A DNA stretch of 64,000 bases from Microbacterium sp. SA39 (GCF_000967865.1 NZ_JXRU01000039.1:434001-498000); one strand, 5' to 3'. Counted from the stretch's first letter, positions 16,164 through 24,140 are shown. A program made the numbers and translations. Notes: generated by a model from the letters alone, not told the origin.

Positions 16164-17597
16164 GTGACTGCCTCCGTCGACCGCGCCTCCGTCGGACTGC
16201 GCTCGGCTCGCGGACCGGTGCTCGGTGCGCTGATGCTCGCCACCGGACTCATCGCCATCGATGCGACGATCCTGGCGACGGCGGTGCCCAGCATCGTCCG
16301 CGAGCTCGGCAGCTACCAGCAGTTCCCGTGGCTGTTCTCGGTCTATCTGCTCGCGCAAGCCGTGAGCGTGCCGATCTACTCGCGGTTCGCCGACACCGTC
16401 GGTCGGAAGCCCATCATCCTGCTCGGCATCGCGCTGTTCCTGCTGGGGTCCATCCTCTGCGGGTTCGCGTGGAGCATGCCCGCGCTCATCGTCTTCCGCA
16501 TCATCCAGGGGCTCGGGGCGGGCGCGGTCGCGCCGATGGCCATGACGATCGTCGGCGACATCTACACGGTCGCCGAGCGCGCCAAGGTGCAGGGCTACGT
16601 CGCCAGCGTGTGGGCGATCTCGTCGGTCGTCGGCCCGGCTCTCGGCGGCATCTTCGCGCAGCTGGACGCGTGGAGGTGGATCTTCTGGGTCAACATCCCG
16701 CTCTGCCTGATCGCCGGATGGATGCTGCTGCGCAAGTACCACGAGAAGAAGCAGACCCAGCGGCACCGGATCGACTACGCGGGCGCCGTGCTCCTCACCG
16801 TCGGGCTCACCGGGATCATTCTCGGCATGCTCGAGGGCGGCAACGCCTGGGCGTGGCTCTCGGTGCAGAGCGCGGTCTGCTTCGGCATCGGGGTGATCGC
16901 CCTCGTCGGCTTCGGGTTCGTGGAGAGGCGGGTGTCGGAGCCGATCGTCGACCTGCGGCTCGCTCGGCGGCCGCTCATCCTGACGACCACGATCGTCTCG
17001 CTCGGCGTGGGGGCGCTGATGATCGGCGTCACGAGCTTCGCGCCCGCGTACCTCGAGGGCTCGATCGGCATCGCCCCGCTGCTGTCGGGACTGGCTGTCG
17101 CCGCGCTGACCCTCGGCTGGCCGCTCTCCGCCGCGAATGCCGGACGGCTGTACCTGCGGATCGGCTTCCGGCGCACCACCCTGATCGGCATGGGGATCGC
17201 GACGATCGCGGCGGTCGCGCTGGCCGTCGTCTCACCGTGGCCGAACCCGTTCGTCGTCGCCGGGGTCGCCTTCGTGTTCGGCTTCGGGCTGGGCTGGAGC
17301 GCCGCCCCGACGCTGATCGCGGCGCAGGCCTCGGTCGGCTGGGGCGAGCGCGGTGCCGTCACCGGCATGAATGCCTTCGCCCGGTCGGCAGGCAGCGCGG
17401 TCGGCGTCGCCGTCTTCGGGGCGATCTCGAACTCGGTGATCGCGCAGGGCGCAGGGCCGGATGATCCCGACACGATCATTGCGGCATCCGTCTGGGTGTT
17501 CGTCGCGGTCGCGGTGACCGCCGTGCTGACGCTGATCGCCGCCGTGTTCATGCCGAAGGATTCGGTCGACGAGCGTTCCGGCGAGGTCGACGGCTAG
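16164..17597 (+). CDS. MFS drug exporter (DHA2 / 14-TM type)
   Basis: The 477-residue protein carries MFS landmarks: the first helix with IAIDATILATAVPSIV (antiporter-type Asp motif), motif A loop SRFADTVGRKPI, and motif C-like VVGPALGGIF. Length and helix count fit 14-helix proton-driven exporters of toxic compounds. The GTG at 16164 gives the full first helix, but TAGGGT (16160-16165) overlaps it, so if that is the -10 box the start must be later, for example GTG 16218. No regulator is adjacent. Confidence 0.85.
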   Translation: MTASVDRASVGLRSARGPVLGALMLATGLIAIDATILATAVPSIVRELGSYQQFPWLFSVYLLAQAVSVPIYSRFADTVGRKPIILLGIALFLLGSILCGFAWSMPALIVFRIIQGLGAGAVAPMAMTIVGDIYTVAERAKVQGYVASVWAISSVVGPALGGIFAQLDAWRWIFWVNIPLCLIAGWMLLRKYHEKKQTQRHRIDYAGAVLLTVGLTGIILGMLEGGNAWAWLSVQSAVCFGIGVIALVGFGFVERRVSEPIVDLRLARRPLILTTTIVSLGVGALMIGVTSFAPAYLEGSIGIAPLLSGLAVAALTLGWPLSAANAGRLYLRIGFRRTTLIGMGIATIAAVALAVVSPWPNPFVVAGVAFVFGFGLGWSAAPTLIAAQASVGWGERGAVTGMNAFARSAGSAVGVAVFGAISNSVIAQGAGPDDPDTIIAASVWVFVAVAVTAVLTLIAAVFMPKDSVDERSGEVDG

Positions 17598-17610
17598 CCA
17601 GACGGTCGCC

Positions 17611-17712
17611 GGCGCCGTGCACAATTCAGCATGAATTCCGGCGAGGTGAGAGCGGCGTCCCGGATTCACGCAGAAGTCGGGTCTCGGCGCCGAAGTTCTG
17701 ACTGAATTGTGA
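17611..17712. repeat. Intergenic palindromic repeat element
   Basis: The space between the convergent MFS and purB genes holds ACAATTCAG (17621-17629) and its exact complement CTGAATTGT (17702-17710), with inner complements GAATTCCGG and CCGGATTC and GGCGCC at both sides. The whole can fold into an imperfect hairpin of about 100 nt, like a REP/MITE element; it may also end both transcripts. Confidence 0.6.
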
Positions 17713-17750
17713 ACGCGCGATCGGCGTGACTGGCGCAGCGGGACCTGATC

Positions 17751-19133
17751 TCAGCGCGCGAGCTGCTCCGCGATGCCGGTGTACGTCGCCGGCGTGAGCG
17801 CAAGCAGGCGCTGCTTGGCGGCATCGCCGATCTCGAGGCCCTGCACGAACTCCGCGAGGTCTGCCGCGCCGACACGGTGACCGCGCGTGAGCTCTTTGAG
17901 CAGGGCGTACGGGTCGGTGATGGTGGAGCGTCCGGCGACGACCTCGGCACGGATGACGGTCTGGATCGCCTCGGCGAGGACCTCCCAGTTCACGTCGAGG
18001 TCGGCGAGCAGCACGTCGCGTGACAGTGAGATCGCGTTCAGGCCGCGCCGCAGGTTGTCGAGCGCGAGCTGCGAGTGCCCGAAGGCCACGCCGATGTTGC
18101 GCTGCGTCGTCGAGTCGGTGAGGTCGCGCTGCAGGCGGCTGGTGACCAGCGTCTGCCCGAGCGAGGCGAAGAGAGCGCCCGAGATCTCGAGGTTCGCCTC
18201 GGCGTTCTCGAAGCGGATCGGATTGATCTTGTGCGGCATCGTCGACGAGCCCGTGGCACCGGCGACCGGGATCTGCGCGAAGTATCCGAGCGAGATGTAG
18301 GTCCAGATGTCGGTGGCGAGATTGTGCAGGACGCCGCCGGCGTGACGTACGCGGTCGTAGAGCTCGACCTGCCAATCGTGCGATTCGATCTGGGTGGTGA
18401 GAAGGTTGAAGCCGAGCCCCAGGCCCTCGATGTACTCGCGGGCGATGGTCGGCCAGTCCGCGTCGGGGTCGGCGGCGAGGTGAGCGGACCAGGTGCCGGT
18501 CGCTCCGGAGAACTTCGCGAGGTACTCGGATGCCGCGATCTGACCGCGCACGCGCTCGAGGCGCCACGCGAAGACCGCGATCTCCTTGCCCATGGTCGAC
18601 GGCGTCGCCGGCTGGCCGTGCGTGCGCGACAGCATCGCGGCATCCGCGTGTTCCGCGGCGAGTTCGCGGAGCTTCGCGATCACGGTGTCGAGGGCGGGCA
18701 GCCACACCTGCTCGACGGCGCGCTTCACCGTGAGGGCGTAGGAGGCGGAGTTGATGTCCTCGCTCGTGCACGCGAAGTGCGTGAGCTCGGCGATGGAATC
18801 CAGTCCGAGCGTCGAGAGGCGGTCGCGCACGAGGTACTCGATCGCCTTGACGTCGTGCTGCGTGACGGCTTCCTTCTCGGCGAGCCAGTCGATCTCGGCC
18901 TGGCCGAAGTCGCGGTAGAGGGCGCGCAGCCGCTCCTTGTCGGCATCCGACAGCGGGGTGGTCTCGAACAGCGAGCGATCGGTGAGCGCGATGAGCCACT
19001 CGACCTCGACCTCGACCCTGGCGCGGTTCAGGCCGGCCTCGGAGAGGAAGTCGGCGAGCCCGGTGACGGCGCTGCGGTAGCGACCGTCGAGAGGGCTCAG
19101 GGGCTGCGGCGGGAGCGAGGGCTGGAAAGTCAG
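17751..19133 (-). CDS. purB: Adenylosuccinate lyase, apparently starting at CTG
   Basis: PurB releases fumarate from SAICAR and adenylosuccinate in purine synthesis. The frame is open from about 19150, and homology runs from QPLSPLDGRYR at the N-terminus to the superfamily signature SSTMPHKINPIRFENAEAN. No ATG, GTG or TTG lies in frame before residue 102 (GTG 18830, inside LVRDRL). A CTG at 19133-19131 begins TFQPSLPPQPLSPLDGRY, the expected N-terminus, with AGGAGG exactly 6 bases upstream. This gives 460 residues, normal for the family. CTG overlaps the stop of the phosphatase gene as CTGA, implying coupling. Confidence 0.9.
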   Translation of the reverse strand: MTFQPSLPPQPLSPLDGRYRSAVTGLADFLSEAGLNRARVEVEVEWLIALTDRSLFETTPLSDADKERLRALYRDFGQAEIDWLAEKEAVTQHDVKAIEYLVRDRLSTLGLDSIAELTHFACTSEDINSASYALTVKRAVEQVWLPALDTVIAKLRELAAEHADAAMLSRTHGQPATPSTMGKEIAVFAWRLERVRGQIAASEYLAKFSGATGTWSAHLAADPDADWPTIAREYIEGLGLGFNLLTTQIESHDWQVELYDRVRHAGGVLHNLATDIWTYISLGYFAQIPVAGATGSSTMPHKINPIRFENAEANLEISGALFASLGQTLVTSRLQRDLTDSTTQRNIGVAFGHSQLALDNLRRGLNAISLSRDVLLADLDVNWEVLAEAIQTVIRAEVVAGRSTITDPYALLKELTRGHRVGAADLAEFVQGLEIGDAAKQRLLALTPATYTGIAEQLAR

Positions 19134-19669
19134 GGGAGTCCTCCTGATGAGGCCCCGGTGGTCCGGGGCGTGCGGGGGAGACGAAGAGCGGGTTCGAGCT
19201 GGCGGAACAGGCCTCGCGTCGCCGCCTCAATCATACCGAGCACCGAATCGAACATCTCCGCGCCGGCGTAGTACGGGTCGGGCACGTCGTGGGTCGACGC
19301 GTTCGGGTCGAAAGCGAGCAGGAGGGTGACCTTGCCCTCTTCGTCTTCATCGCGCGCCCACTCGCGCAGGATGCGCTCATGGGTGCGGTCGAGAGCCACG
19401 ACGAGGTCGTTGTCGGCGAAGGATGCCGCGGTGAACTGTCGAGCGCGATGCTGGGAGCCGTCGTAGCCGCGCCGGTCGAGCGAGTCGATCGTGCGGTGGT
19501 CGGCGCGCTCGCCGAGATGCCAGTCGCCGGTCCCGGCGCTCCGGGAGATGATCCGTGACCCCAGCCCCTGGCGCTCGGCGAGATCGCGGAACACGACCTC
19601 GGCCATGGGGGAGCGGCAGATGTTCCCCGTGCACACGAAGATCACGCGGAAGGCCGACGGGGATGTCAC
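19130..19669 (-). CDS. Low-molecular-weight protein-tyrosine phosphatase
   Basis: Starting at GTG 19669 the product has 179 residues. The phosphatase loop VCTGNICRSPMAE (C-x5-R-S) near the N-terminus and the general-acid motif VPDPYY near residue 140 define the family, which removes phosphate from tyrosine (or arginine) residues in the cytoplasm. CAGAAT lies 6 bases before the GTG, so it may be leaderless; the longer open frame upstream is not homologous. Its stop overlaps the CTG start of purB. Confidence 0.9.
   Translation of the reverse strand: MTSPSAFRVIFVCTGNICRSPMAEVVFRDLAERQGLGSRIISRSAGTGDWHLGERADHRTIDSLDRRGYDGSQHRARQFTAASFADNDLVVALDRTHERILREWARDEDEEGKVTLLLAFDPNASTHDVPDPYYAGAEMFDSVLGMIEAATRGLFRQLEPALRLPRTPRTTGASSGGLP
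19140..19145 (-). promoter_or_regulatory. Strong ribosome-binding site fixing the purB CTG start
   Basis: On the minus strand AGGAGG is followed by ACTCCC and then CTG, the ideal 6-base spacing. It lies inside the end of the phosphatase gene. Confidence 0.75.
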
Positions 19670-19784
19670 CTGTCCATTCTGCCGGTCGATCGCCGTCCTG
19701 CACAGCGCGGACCTGTATGCCTCCTCTCCACCGGACGGATGAATCCGGCCCGAAGCAGGCAGACGGATCACGGATGCTGGACGC

Positions 19785-20048
19785 ATGTACTCCTTCACAC
19801 AAGCCGAGGCTTTCAGCCCGGACGGCCTGTCGGCCTGGTTCTCCGCACGGCAGGAGATCGACGCCGCGATCGGTGCCTTGGAATCAGCCGGGGTGGCGCT
19901 GATGCGCCTCGTCGACGACTCGGACTGGCAATCCGACGGCGTTCGTGCGCTGCACGAACAGCTCAGACAGTTCCAGTCCCGCGCCGGGGTGGAGCTCGGG
20001 TCGTTGCAGGCCCGGGAGTCGGAAGTGGAAGCGGTGGGGGTGGCGTGA
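19785..20048 (+). CDS. Small WXG100-like helical protein
   Basis: This 87-residue, mostly helical protein has a central DWQSDGVRALHEQL resembling the W-x-G turn of WXG100/ESX proteins, which are exported by type VII secretion as helical hairpins. It is similar in size (about 90-100 residues is usual). Its stop overlaps the GTG start of the next gene. I infer a partner or chaperone of that gene's product; no secretion machinery is visible here. Confidence 0.6.
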   Translation: MYSFTQAEAFSPDGLSAWFSARQEIDAAIGALESAGVALMRLVDDSDWQSDGVRALHEQLRQFQSRAGVELGSLQARESEVEAVGVA

Positions 20049-21346
20049 GCGGCGGCCTGGAGATCGATCACGGCGGTGCGATCGCGGTCGACACCGAGGC
20101 GATGCGCGACGTCGGCACACGCATCTCCGGAGTGGCATCGCACCTGGAGGAGGCTCGAGCGGAGATTCGACGAGCGCACACCGCCATCACGAGCACGCCA
20201 GGGTTCAGCGAACGCGTCGACACCGCCGAGCTGCAGGCGTGTGGAGAGCGCGTCGGCGAACTCCGGGCCGAGGTCGAGGAGTCGAGCGCGGCGACGCTGC
20301 TGATGGCCGATGCATTCGAGGTCGTCGAGCTGCGGGCAGAGGCAGAGGCGCTGGCCCACTCGGACTCCGCGGCTGCCCAAGCCCTCCTGGCTCGGGCGAG
20401 CCGGATCATGGCCGCCGACGGACGCATCGGCGTGCTGGCCGACAGACTGGTCGACGGCACCTGGAGGCAGGAGAGATTCACAGGTCTGGGCGGTCAGTGG
20501 GATCTGGGCGGGTTGCTGCCGCAGGTGTTCCTCCTCGGGGCGTTCGTCGGCGTGACATCAGGCGTCGGCACGGTCCTGCCGGGCATGACGCTGAAGGGCG
20601 AGGTCGAACCCGTCACTGTCGCCCCGGTACGGTCATCGACTCCGGCGGCTGCTCCGGCGACGCTCCGCGGCGCTTTCGAACGGATGCCGTCGGCCGCAAG
20701 CGCGCAGGTCGCAGTCGAGAAGCTCACGTTCGCGGACGGGACCACGAAATACATGGTCTACGTCAAGGGCACGCAGAACATGAAGCCGTGGGAGGGGGGA
20801 GGAGCGGAGCCCTGGGACATGAAGTCCAACGCCGAGCTCTACACCGGCGAGAAGTCGGCCTCCTATCAGGCGACGCTCGACGCGCTGGCTGCGGCGGGCG
20901 CGGCTCCCGGCGACACGGTCGGCGTCGTCGCGCACTCGCAGGCGGGCATGATCGCGGTGCACCTGGGGATGGAGAGCGAATACGACGTCGATCTCGTCGC
21001 GACCGCCGGGAGTCCGGTCGGCGGCACGTTCCGCGCGGACCAGCTGGTCGCGCAGCTCGCGCACACGGACGATGTGTTCGTGGGCCTGACCGGCGGCGGC
21101 TCTCCCGGTGGCACTGGTTCCGCTGACAGCTTCACGGCGACGCGCGTGGCCGACCCGGACCCCGGATTCCAAGACGTCACGCTGGCGCCGCACAAGTTCG
21201 AGACCTATCTGGAGACTGCGCAGATGGTCGACGAGTCGGGGGACCCTCGCGTAGAGGCGCTCGACGAGTATTGGGCGGAACTCGGGAAGGCCGTCTCTGT
21301 CGAGCGCACCGAGTACCACGCGGAGCGGACGAGCGGCTTTCGATGA
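20045..21346 (+). CDS. Helical N-terminal domain plus alpha/beta-hydrolase domain, possible type VII effector
   Basis: Starting at GTG 20045 (overlap GTGA) the product has 433 residues. Residues 1-150 are helical and charged (many E, R and A), then a hydrophobic glycine-rich stretch at about 160-185. Residues 220-400 look like an alpha/beta-hydrolase: a nucleophile elbow VVAHSQAGM (AHSQA in place of GxSxG), and a possible acid and base further on (HTDDVF, APHKFETY). The architecture of secretion-like helices plus C-terminal enzyme, with a WXG-like gene in front, suggests a secreted lipase/esterase or toxin. The substrate is unknown. Confidence 0.6.
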   Translation: MSGGLEIDHGGAIAVDTEAMRDVGTRISGVASHLEEARAEIRRAHTAITSTPGFSERVDTAELQACGERVGELRAEVEESSAATLLMADAFEVVELRAEAEALAHSDSAAAQALLARASRIMAADGRIGVLADRLVDGTWRQERFTGLGGQWDLGGLLPQVFLLGAFVGVTSGVGTVLPGMTLKGEVEPVTVAPVRSSTPAAAPATLRGAFERMPSAASAQVAVEKLTFADGTTKYMVYVKGTQNMKPWEGGGAEPWDMKSNAELYTGEKSASYQATLDALAAAGAAPGDTVGVVAHSQAGMIAVHLGMESEYDVDLVATAGSPVGGTFRADQLVAQLAHTDDVFVGLTGGGSPGGTGSADSFTATRVADPDPGFQDVTLAPHKFETYLETAQMVDESGDPRVEALDEYWAELGKAVSVERTEYHAERTSGFR

Positions 21347-21437
21347 GGAGTTCCTCCTCGGCCTGCGCGGCACGGGCTGGCGTGGCGACCTCGAGGAGCT
21401 GCGTGACGACGGACCCGCCAAGTGGAGCGCAGAGTGA
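21330..21437 (+). pseudogene. VapB antitoxin remnant (C-terminal toxin-binding part)
   Basis: In the frame overlapping the hydrolase stop, RAAFDEEFLLGLRGTGW continues to a TGA at 21435-21437. The FDEEFLLGLRGTGWRGDLEELR pattern is typical of VapB C-termini that block VapC, and the TGA overlaps the vapC start. No ATG, GTG or TTG lies between this segment and the upstream in-frame stop, and the DNA-binding half is missing. I read it as a truncated antitoxin joined to the hydrolase gene by a rearrangement. Confidence 0.6.
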
Positions 21438-21838
21438 TCCTCGTCGACTCGTCGGTGTGGATCTCCTACCTGCGCGACGACGGGTCGCCGGTCGTGGATG
21501 TGCTCGGAGAGCTGCTCTCCCGCGGCACCGAGGTCTCGATCACCGAGCCGGTGGCGATGGAGCTTCTCGCGGGAGCACACCGGCCGCAGGAGGCTGCAAG
21601 AGTCGAGGCGCTCGTGAACGGACTGCCGTCGACGCCGATCGAGTCGGCGACCGACTTCGTGAACGCCGCACGGTTGTATCGCGCATCAACGGCGAACGGG
21701 CACCCGATCCGCAGCATGACCGACTGCTTGATCGCTGCCGTCGCGATCCGTCGCGATGTGACATTGCTGCACCAGGATCGCGACTTCGCCTACCTCGCCG
21801 CGATCAGCCCACTGCGGCTCCATCCGGTATCGGACTGA
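21434..21838 (+). CDS. vapC: VapC-type PIN-domain ribonuclease toxin
   Basis: I choose GTG 21434 (overlapping the VapB remnant's stop as GTGA), which gives the classic start MILVDSSVWI; a GTG at 21422 is also in frame. The 134-residue protein has the four PIN acids: Asp5, the Glu in EPVAMELLAG, and the Asp residues in MTDCLIAAVA and HQDRDF. VapC toxins cut tRNA or rRNA. All catalytic residues appear intact although the antitoxin gene next to it looks truncated. Confidence 0.85.
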   Translation: MILVDSSVWISYLRDDGSPVVDVLGELLSRGTEVSITEPVAMELLAGAHRPQEAARVEALVNGLPSTPIESATDFVNAARLYRASTANGHPIRSMTDCLIAAVAIRRDVTLLHQDRDFAYLAAISPLRLHPVSD

Positions 21839-21866
21839 GCCGGCGCGAGATCTCCAGCGGGAGATC

Positions 21867-22274
21867 TCAGTCGCGGCGCTGCTGCTTCTTGCTCTGCGGA
21901 CGCAGGATGAAGCCGAAGATGCCGTTGATCACCGAGATGATGATCGCCGCCAGCACGCCCCACCAGAAGTGCTCGACGCGCAGCCCCCAGTCCCAGCCGC
22001 TCGTGATCCATGCGGTCAGCCAGAGCAGGAAGCCGTTGATGACGAACCCGATCAATCCCAGCGTGAGGATGTACAGCGGGAAGGCGACGATCTTCACGAC
22101 CGTGCCGATGATGGTGTTCACGATCGCGAAGATCGCGGCGACCGCGAGCAGCGTCAGCACGAGCTGCAGGGTCCCACCGGGAGGGAACGGGATGATCATC
22201 ACCTGCAGCACAGGCATCAGCGTGACGACCCAGAAGGCGAAGGCGTTGACGACGACTCGGATGATGAAGCGCAT
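21867..22274 (-). CDS. Holin-fold (PF04020-type) small membrane protein
   Basis: The 135-residue protein has four hydrophobic helices (for example FAFWVVTLMPVLQVMI, IFAIVNTIIGTVVKIVAFPL, LYILTLGLIGFVINGFLLWL) and a basic tail KKQQRRD. NTIIGTVVK and LTLGL(I/F)xxVIN are typical of the 'phage holin family 4' found throughout actinobacterial chromosomes. Despite the name there is no phage context. The function is unknown. Confidence 0.8.
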   Translation of the reverse strand: MRFIIRVVVNAFAFWVVTLMPVLQVMIIPFPPGGTLQLVLTLLAVAAIFAIVNTIIGTVVKIVAFPLYILTLGLIGFVINGFLLWLTAWITSGWDWGLRVEHFWWGVLAAIIISVINGIFGFILRPQSKKQQRRD

Positions 22275-22326
22275 AGTGCGTCCAGTGTCGCACGTACGGC
22301 CAGCGGTGTCAGGAAGCCGTTGTGCG

Positions 22327-22692
22327 TCAGCGGATGTGCGCAGCGATCGTCTGAGCGATCTCTGTGAGGTCCATCCGGCTCTGCGCGACGGCGAGAACGA
22401 GATCGAATGCTTCGTCGTTCGTGAAGGTCACGGTGAAGCCGTTGAGTTCGATGAAGATGAACGTGAGGTACAGGGATATGCGTTTGTTTCCGTCGAACAA
22501 CGCGTGGTTCTGAGCCAATGAGCTGATGAGTGCCGCCGCCTTCTCCTCGAACGAGGGATACGCGTCGACCCCGAACATGCCGGCGGGGGGGCGCGCAAGG
22601 GCAGAGAAGAGCAGCCCTTCGTCACGGACGTGCAGCCCGAGCTTCGTGATGAGCGCGAGGGCCTGCTCGGGCTCGATGTACTCGACAGCCAC
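22327..22692 (-). CDS. doc: Doc-type Fic-fold toxin
   Basis: The 121-residue protein carries the Doc active-site motif HALFDGNKR (H-x-L-x-D-G-N-K-R). Doc proteins phosphorylate elongation factor Tu and stop translation. Size and motif match the family; helices before and after fit. It lies 4 bases downstream of its antitoxin gene on the same strand, so the two form an operon. Confidence 0.88.
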   Translation of the reverse strand: MAVEYIEPEQALALITKLGLHVRDEGLLFSALARPPAGMFGVDAYPSFEEKAAALISSLAQNHALFDGNKRISLYLTFIFIELNGFTVTFTNDEAFDLVLAVAQSRMDLTEIAQTIAAHIR

Positions 22693-22696
22693 GGGG

Positions 22697-22903
22697 TCAG
22701 GCGTCTTCCAGTCGCTTCAGCGTCTCGGCGTAGCGTTCGGTGATGCTGTCGCCGATCGAGAGGACTCGATCGGTCTTCGTCTCCGAGTTCGCGAATCGCG
22801 CCGCCGCCTCGATGATGACGGCGTGCTTCGAGATGTGCCGCGCACGCGCGATCGCCTCGAGCTGAGCGTCGAGTTCTTCCGGGAGCCGCACCGTCATAGC
22901 CAT
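22697..22903 (-). CDS. Antitoxin of the Doc toxin (ribbon-helix-helix type)
   Basis: This 68-residue protein begins AMTVRLPEELDAQLEAIAR and continues ISKHAVIIEAA, a ribbon-helix-helix DNA-binding domain, then an acidic/basic tail (about residues 44-68, DSITERYAETLKRLEDA) that should wrap the toxin. Classic Doc partners are Phd-fold proteins; here the DNA-binding part is RHH. The start is ATG 22903 (a second ATG lies two codons on), with TACCAT 6 bases upstream, so it is probably leaderless and autoregulated through the operator at 22903-22918. Confidence 0.82.
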   Translation of the reverse strand: MAMTVRLPEELDAQLEAIARARHISKHAVIIEAAARFANSETKTDRVLSIGDSITERYAETLKRLEDA

Positions 22904-22918
22904 ACCAGAATGGTACCA
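22903..22918. promoter_or_regulatory. Autoregulatory operator/-10 region of the Doc module
   Basis: Three pentamer half-sites, TACCA (22903-22907), TGGTA (22911-22915) and TACCA (22914-22918), form overlapping palindromes including TGGTACCA. The minus-strand -10 box TACCAT (22910-22915) is embedded in them, so RHH binding would block transcription directly. Confidence 0.6.
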
Positions 22919-22955
22919 CCGCCCAATGGCCCGGAACCAGCGTCGACGAGGCTCG

Positions 22956-22961
22956 TAGACT
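22956..22961 (+). promoter_or_regulatory. -10 box, leaderless start of the aminotransferase gene
   Basis: TAGACT ends 6 bases before GTG 22968. Confidence 0.55.
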
Positions 22962-22967
22962 CAGACC

Positions 22968-24035
22968 GTGACCGACCCCATCCTGCCCCGCATCCGCCCC
23001 GCCATCGCCGCTCTCGCGCCGTACCGCCAGGGCAAGCAGGCAGGACCCGACGCGTTCAAGCTGTCGAGCAACGAGAATCCGTTCGATCCCCTGCCCTCGG
23101 TCGCCGCCGCTCTCCAGCACACCACCCCGATCAACCGGTATCCGGATGCGACCGCCGGCCGCCTGCGCGCACGACTCGGCGAGCGCTACGGGGTCGACGC
23201 CGACCAGGTGCACGTCGCCGCGGGCAGCGTCTCGATCCTGCACCAGCTGATCCTCGCGACGGCATCCGTCGGCGACGACGTGATCTACGCGTGGCGCTCG
23301 TTCGAGGCGTACCCGAGCCTGCCTCTTGTCGCAGGAGCCACCGGCGTGCAGGTGCCGCTCACCGCGGAATCACGTCACGACCTCGAAGCGATGGCGGATG
23401 CCGTCACCGAGCGCACGCGCGCGATCATCCTCTGCACCCCGAACAACCCGACCGGCCCGATCATCACGAGCGCCGAGTTCGCCGCGTTCGTCGAGCGGGT
23501 CCCCTCCGACGTCCTGATCATCCTCGACGAGGCGTACGCCGAGTTCGTGACCGCGCCGGGAGCCATCAACGGCCTCGCCGAACGCGTGTTCGAGCAGCAT
23601 CCGAACGTCGTGGTGCTGCGCACCTTCTCGAAGGCCTACGGCCTCGCGGGGCTGCGGATCGGCTACGCGATCGGACACGTCGCGGTGCTGAACGCGGCCC
23701 GCACCACCGGCATCCCGCTGTCCGTCACGTCGGCCGCCGAGAACGCCGCGATCGCCAGCCTCGACGCCGAGCCGGAACTGCTCGACCGCGTCGCGGTGAT
23801 CGTCGAGCGCCGCACCCGCCTCGTCGAAGGTCTCCGCGCACAGGGCTGGGACGTCCCCGACGCGCAGGCCAACTTCATCTGGTTGCCCGCCGGCGAGCGC
23901 ACCGACGAGGTCGCCGCGGCCTTCGTCGAGAACGACCTCGTCGTGCGACCGTTCTCGGGCCACGGCATCCGCATCTCGGTCGGCGAGGAAGCGTCCATCG
24001 CGCGCGTGCTGGAAGTCGCCGCGGCGGCCCGCTGA
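22968..24035 (+). CDS. hisC: Histidinol-phosphate / aromatic aminotransferase
   Basis: The 355-residue PLP enzyme has the HisC-type landmarks LSSNENPFDPLP, CTPNNPTGP, LDEAYAEF and the PLP lysine Lys222 in TFSKAYGLAGLRIGY, plus the C-terminal RISVG arginine. It transfers an amino group between glutamate and an imidazole or aromatic 2-oxo acid. It is not in a his operon, so it may be the second copy that works as a phenylalanine/aromatic aminotransferase (often called HisC2 or Pat). The GTG start is supported by a leaderless promoter. Confidence 0.9.
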   Translation: MTDPILPRIRPAIAALAPYRQGKQAGPDAFKLSSNENPFDPLPSVAAALQHTTPINRYPDATAGRLRARLGERYGVDADQVHVAAGSVSILHQLILATASVGDDVIYAWRSFEAYPSLPLVAGATGVQVPLTAESRHDLEAMADAVTERTRAIILCTPNNPTGPIITSAEFAAFVERVPSDVLIILDEAYAEFVTAPGAINGLAERVFEQHPNVVVLRTFSKAYGLAGLRIGYAIGHVAVLNAARTTGIPLSVTSAAENAAIASLDAEPELLDRVAVIVERRTRLVEGLRAQGWDVPDAQANFIWLPAGERTDEVAAAFVENDLVVRPFSGHGIRISVGEEASIARVLEVAAAAR

Positions 24036-24128
24036 GCCGTCGACTCACCCGGAAAGCCCGCGATTCTCCGGTTTCCCGGCAGATACGAGGGCGTCCTAGG
24101 TATGCGTGACCGAGCATGCCTGCGCGGG

Positions 24129-24134
24129 TAGCGT
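24129..24134 (+). promoter_or_regulatory. -10 box, leaderless start of the E1alpha operon
   Basis: TAGCGT ends 6 bases before GTG 24141. Confidence 0.55.
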
Positions 24135-24140
24135 GAGACC

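Noticed and set aside
16160..16165. TAGGGT as leaderless -10 box for the MFS gene
   Set aside because: It overlaps the chosen GTG and no start codon lies 6-7 bases downstream in frame, so it was not listed as a promoter.
18830..18832. GTG 18830 as the start of purB
   Set aside because: It would remove the conserved first 101 residues, including SPLDGRY; homology continues upstream to the CTG without a stop.
21343..21437. ATG at 21343 as the start of a complete antitoxin
   Set aside because: It is out of frame with the VapB-like segment and gives a serine/arginine-rich shadow peptide.
21867..22274. Prophage signal from a 'phage holin' gene
   Set aside because: The family is widespread as a chromosomal membrane protein, and no lysin, integrase or structural phage gene is near.
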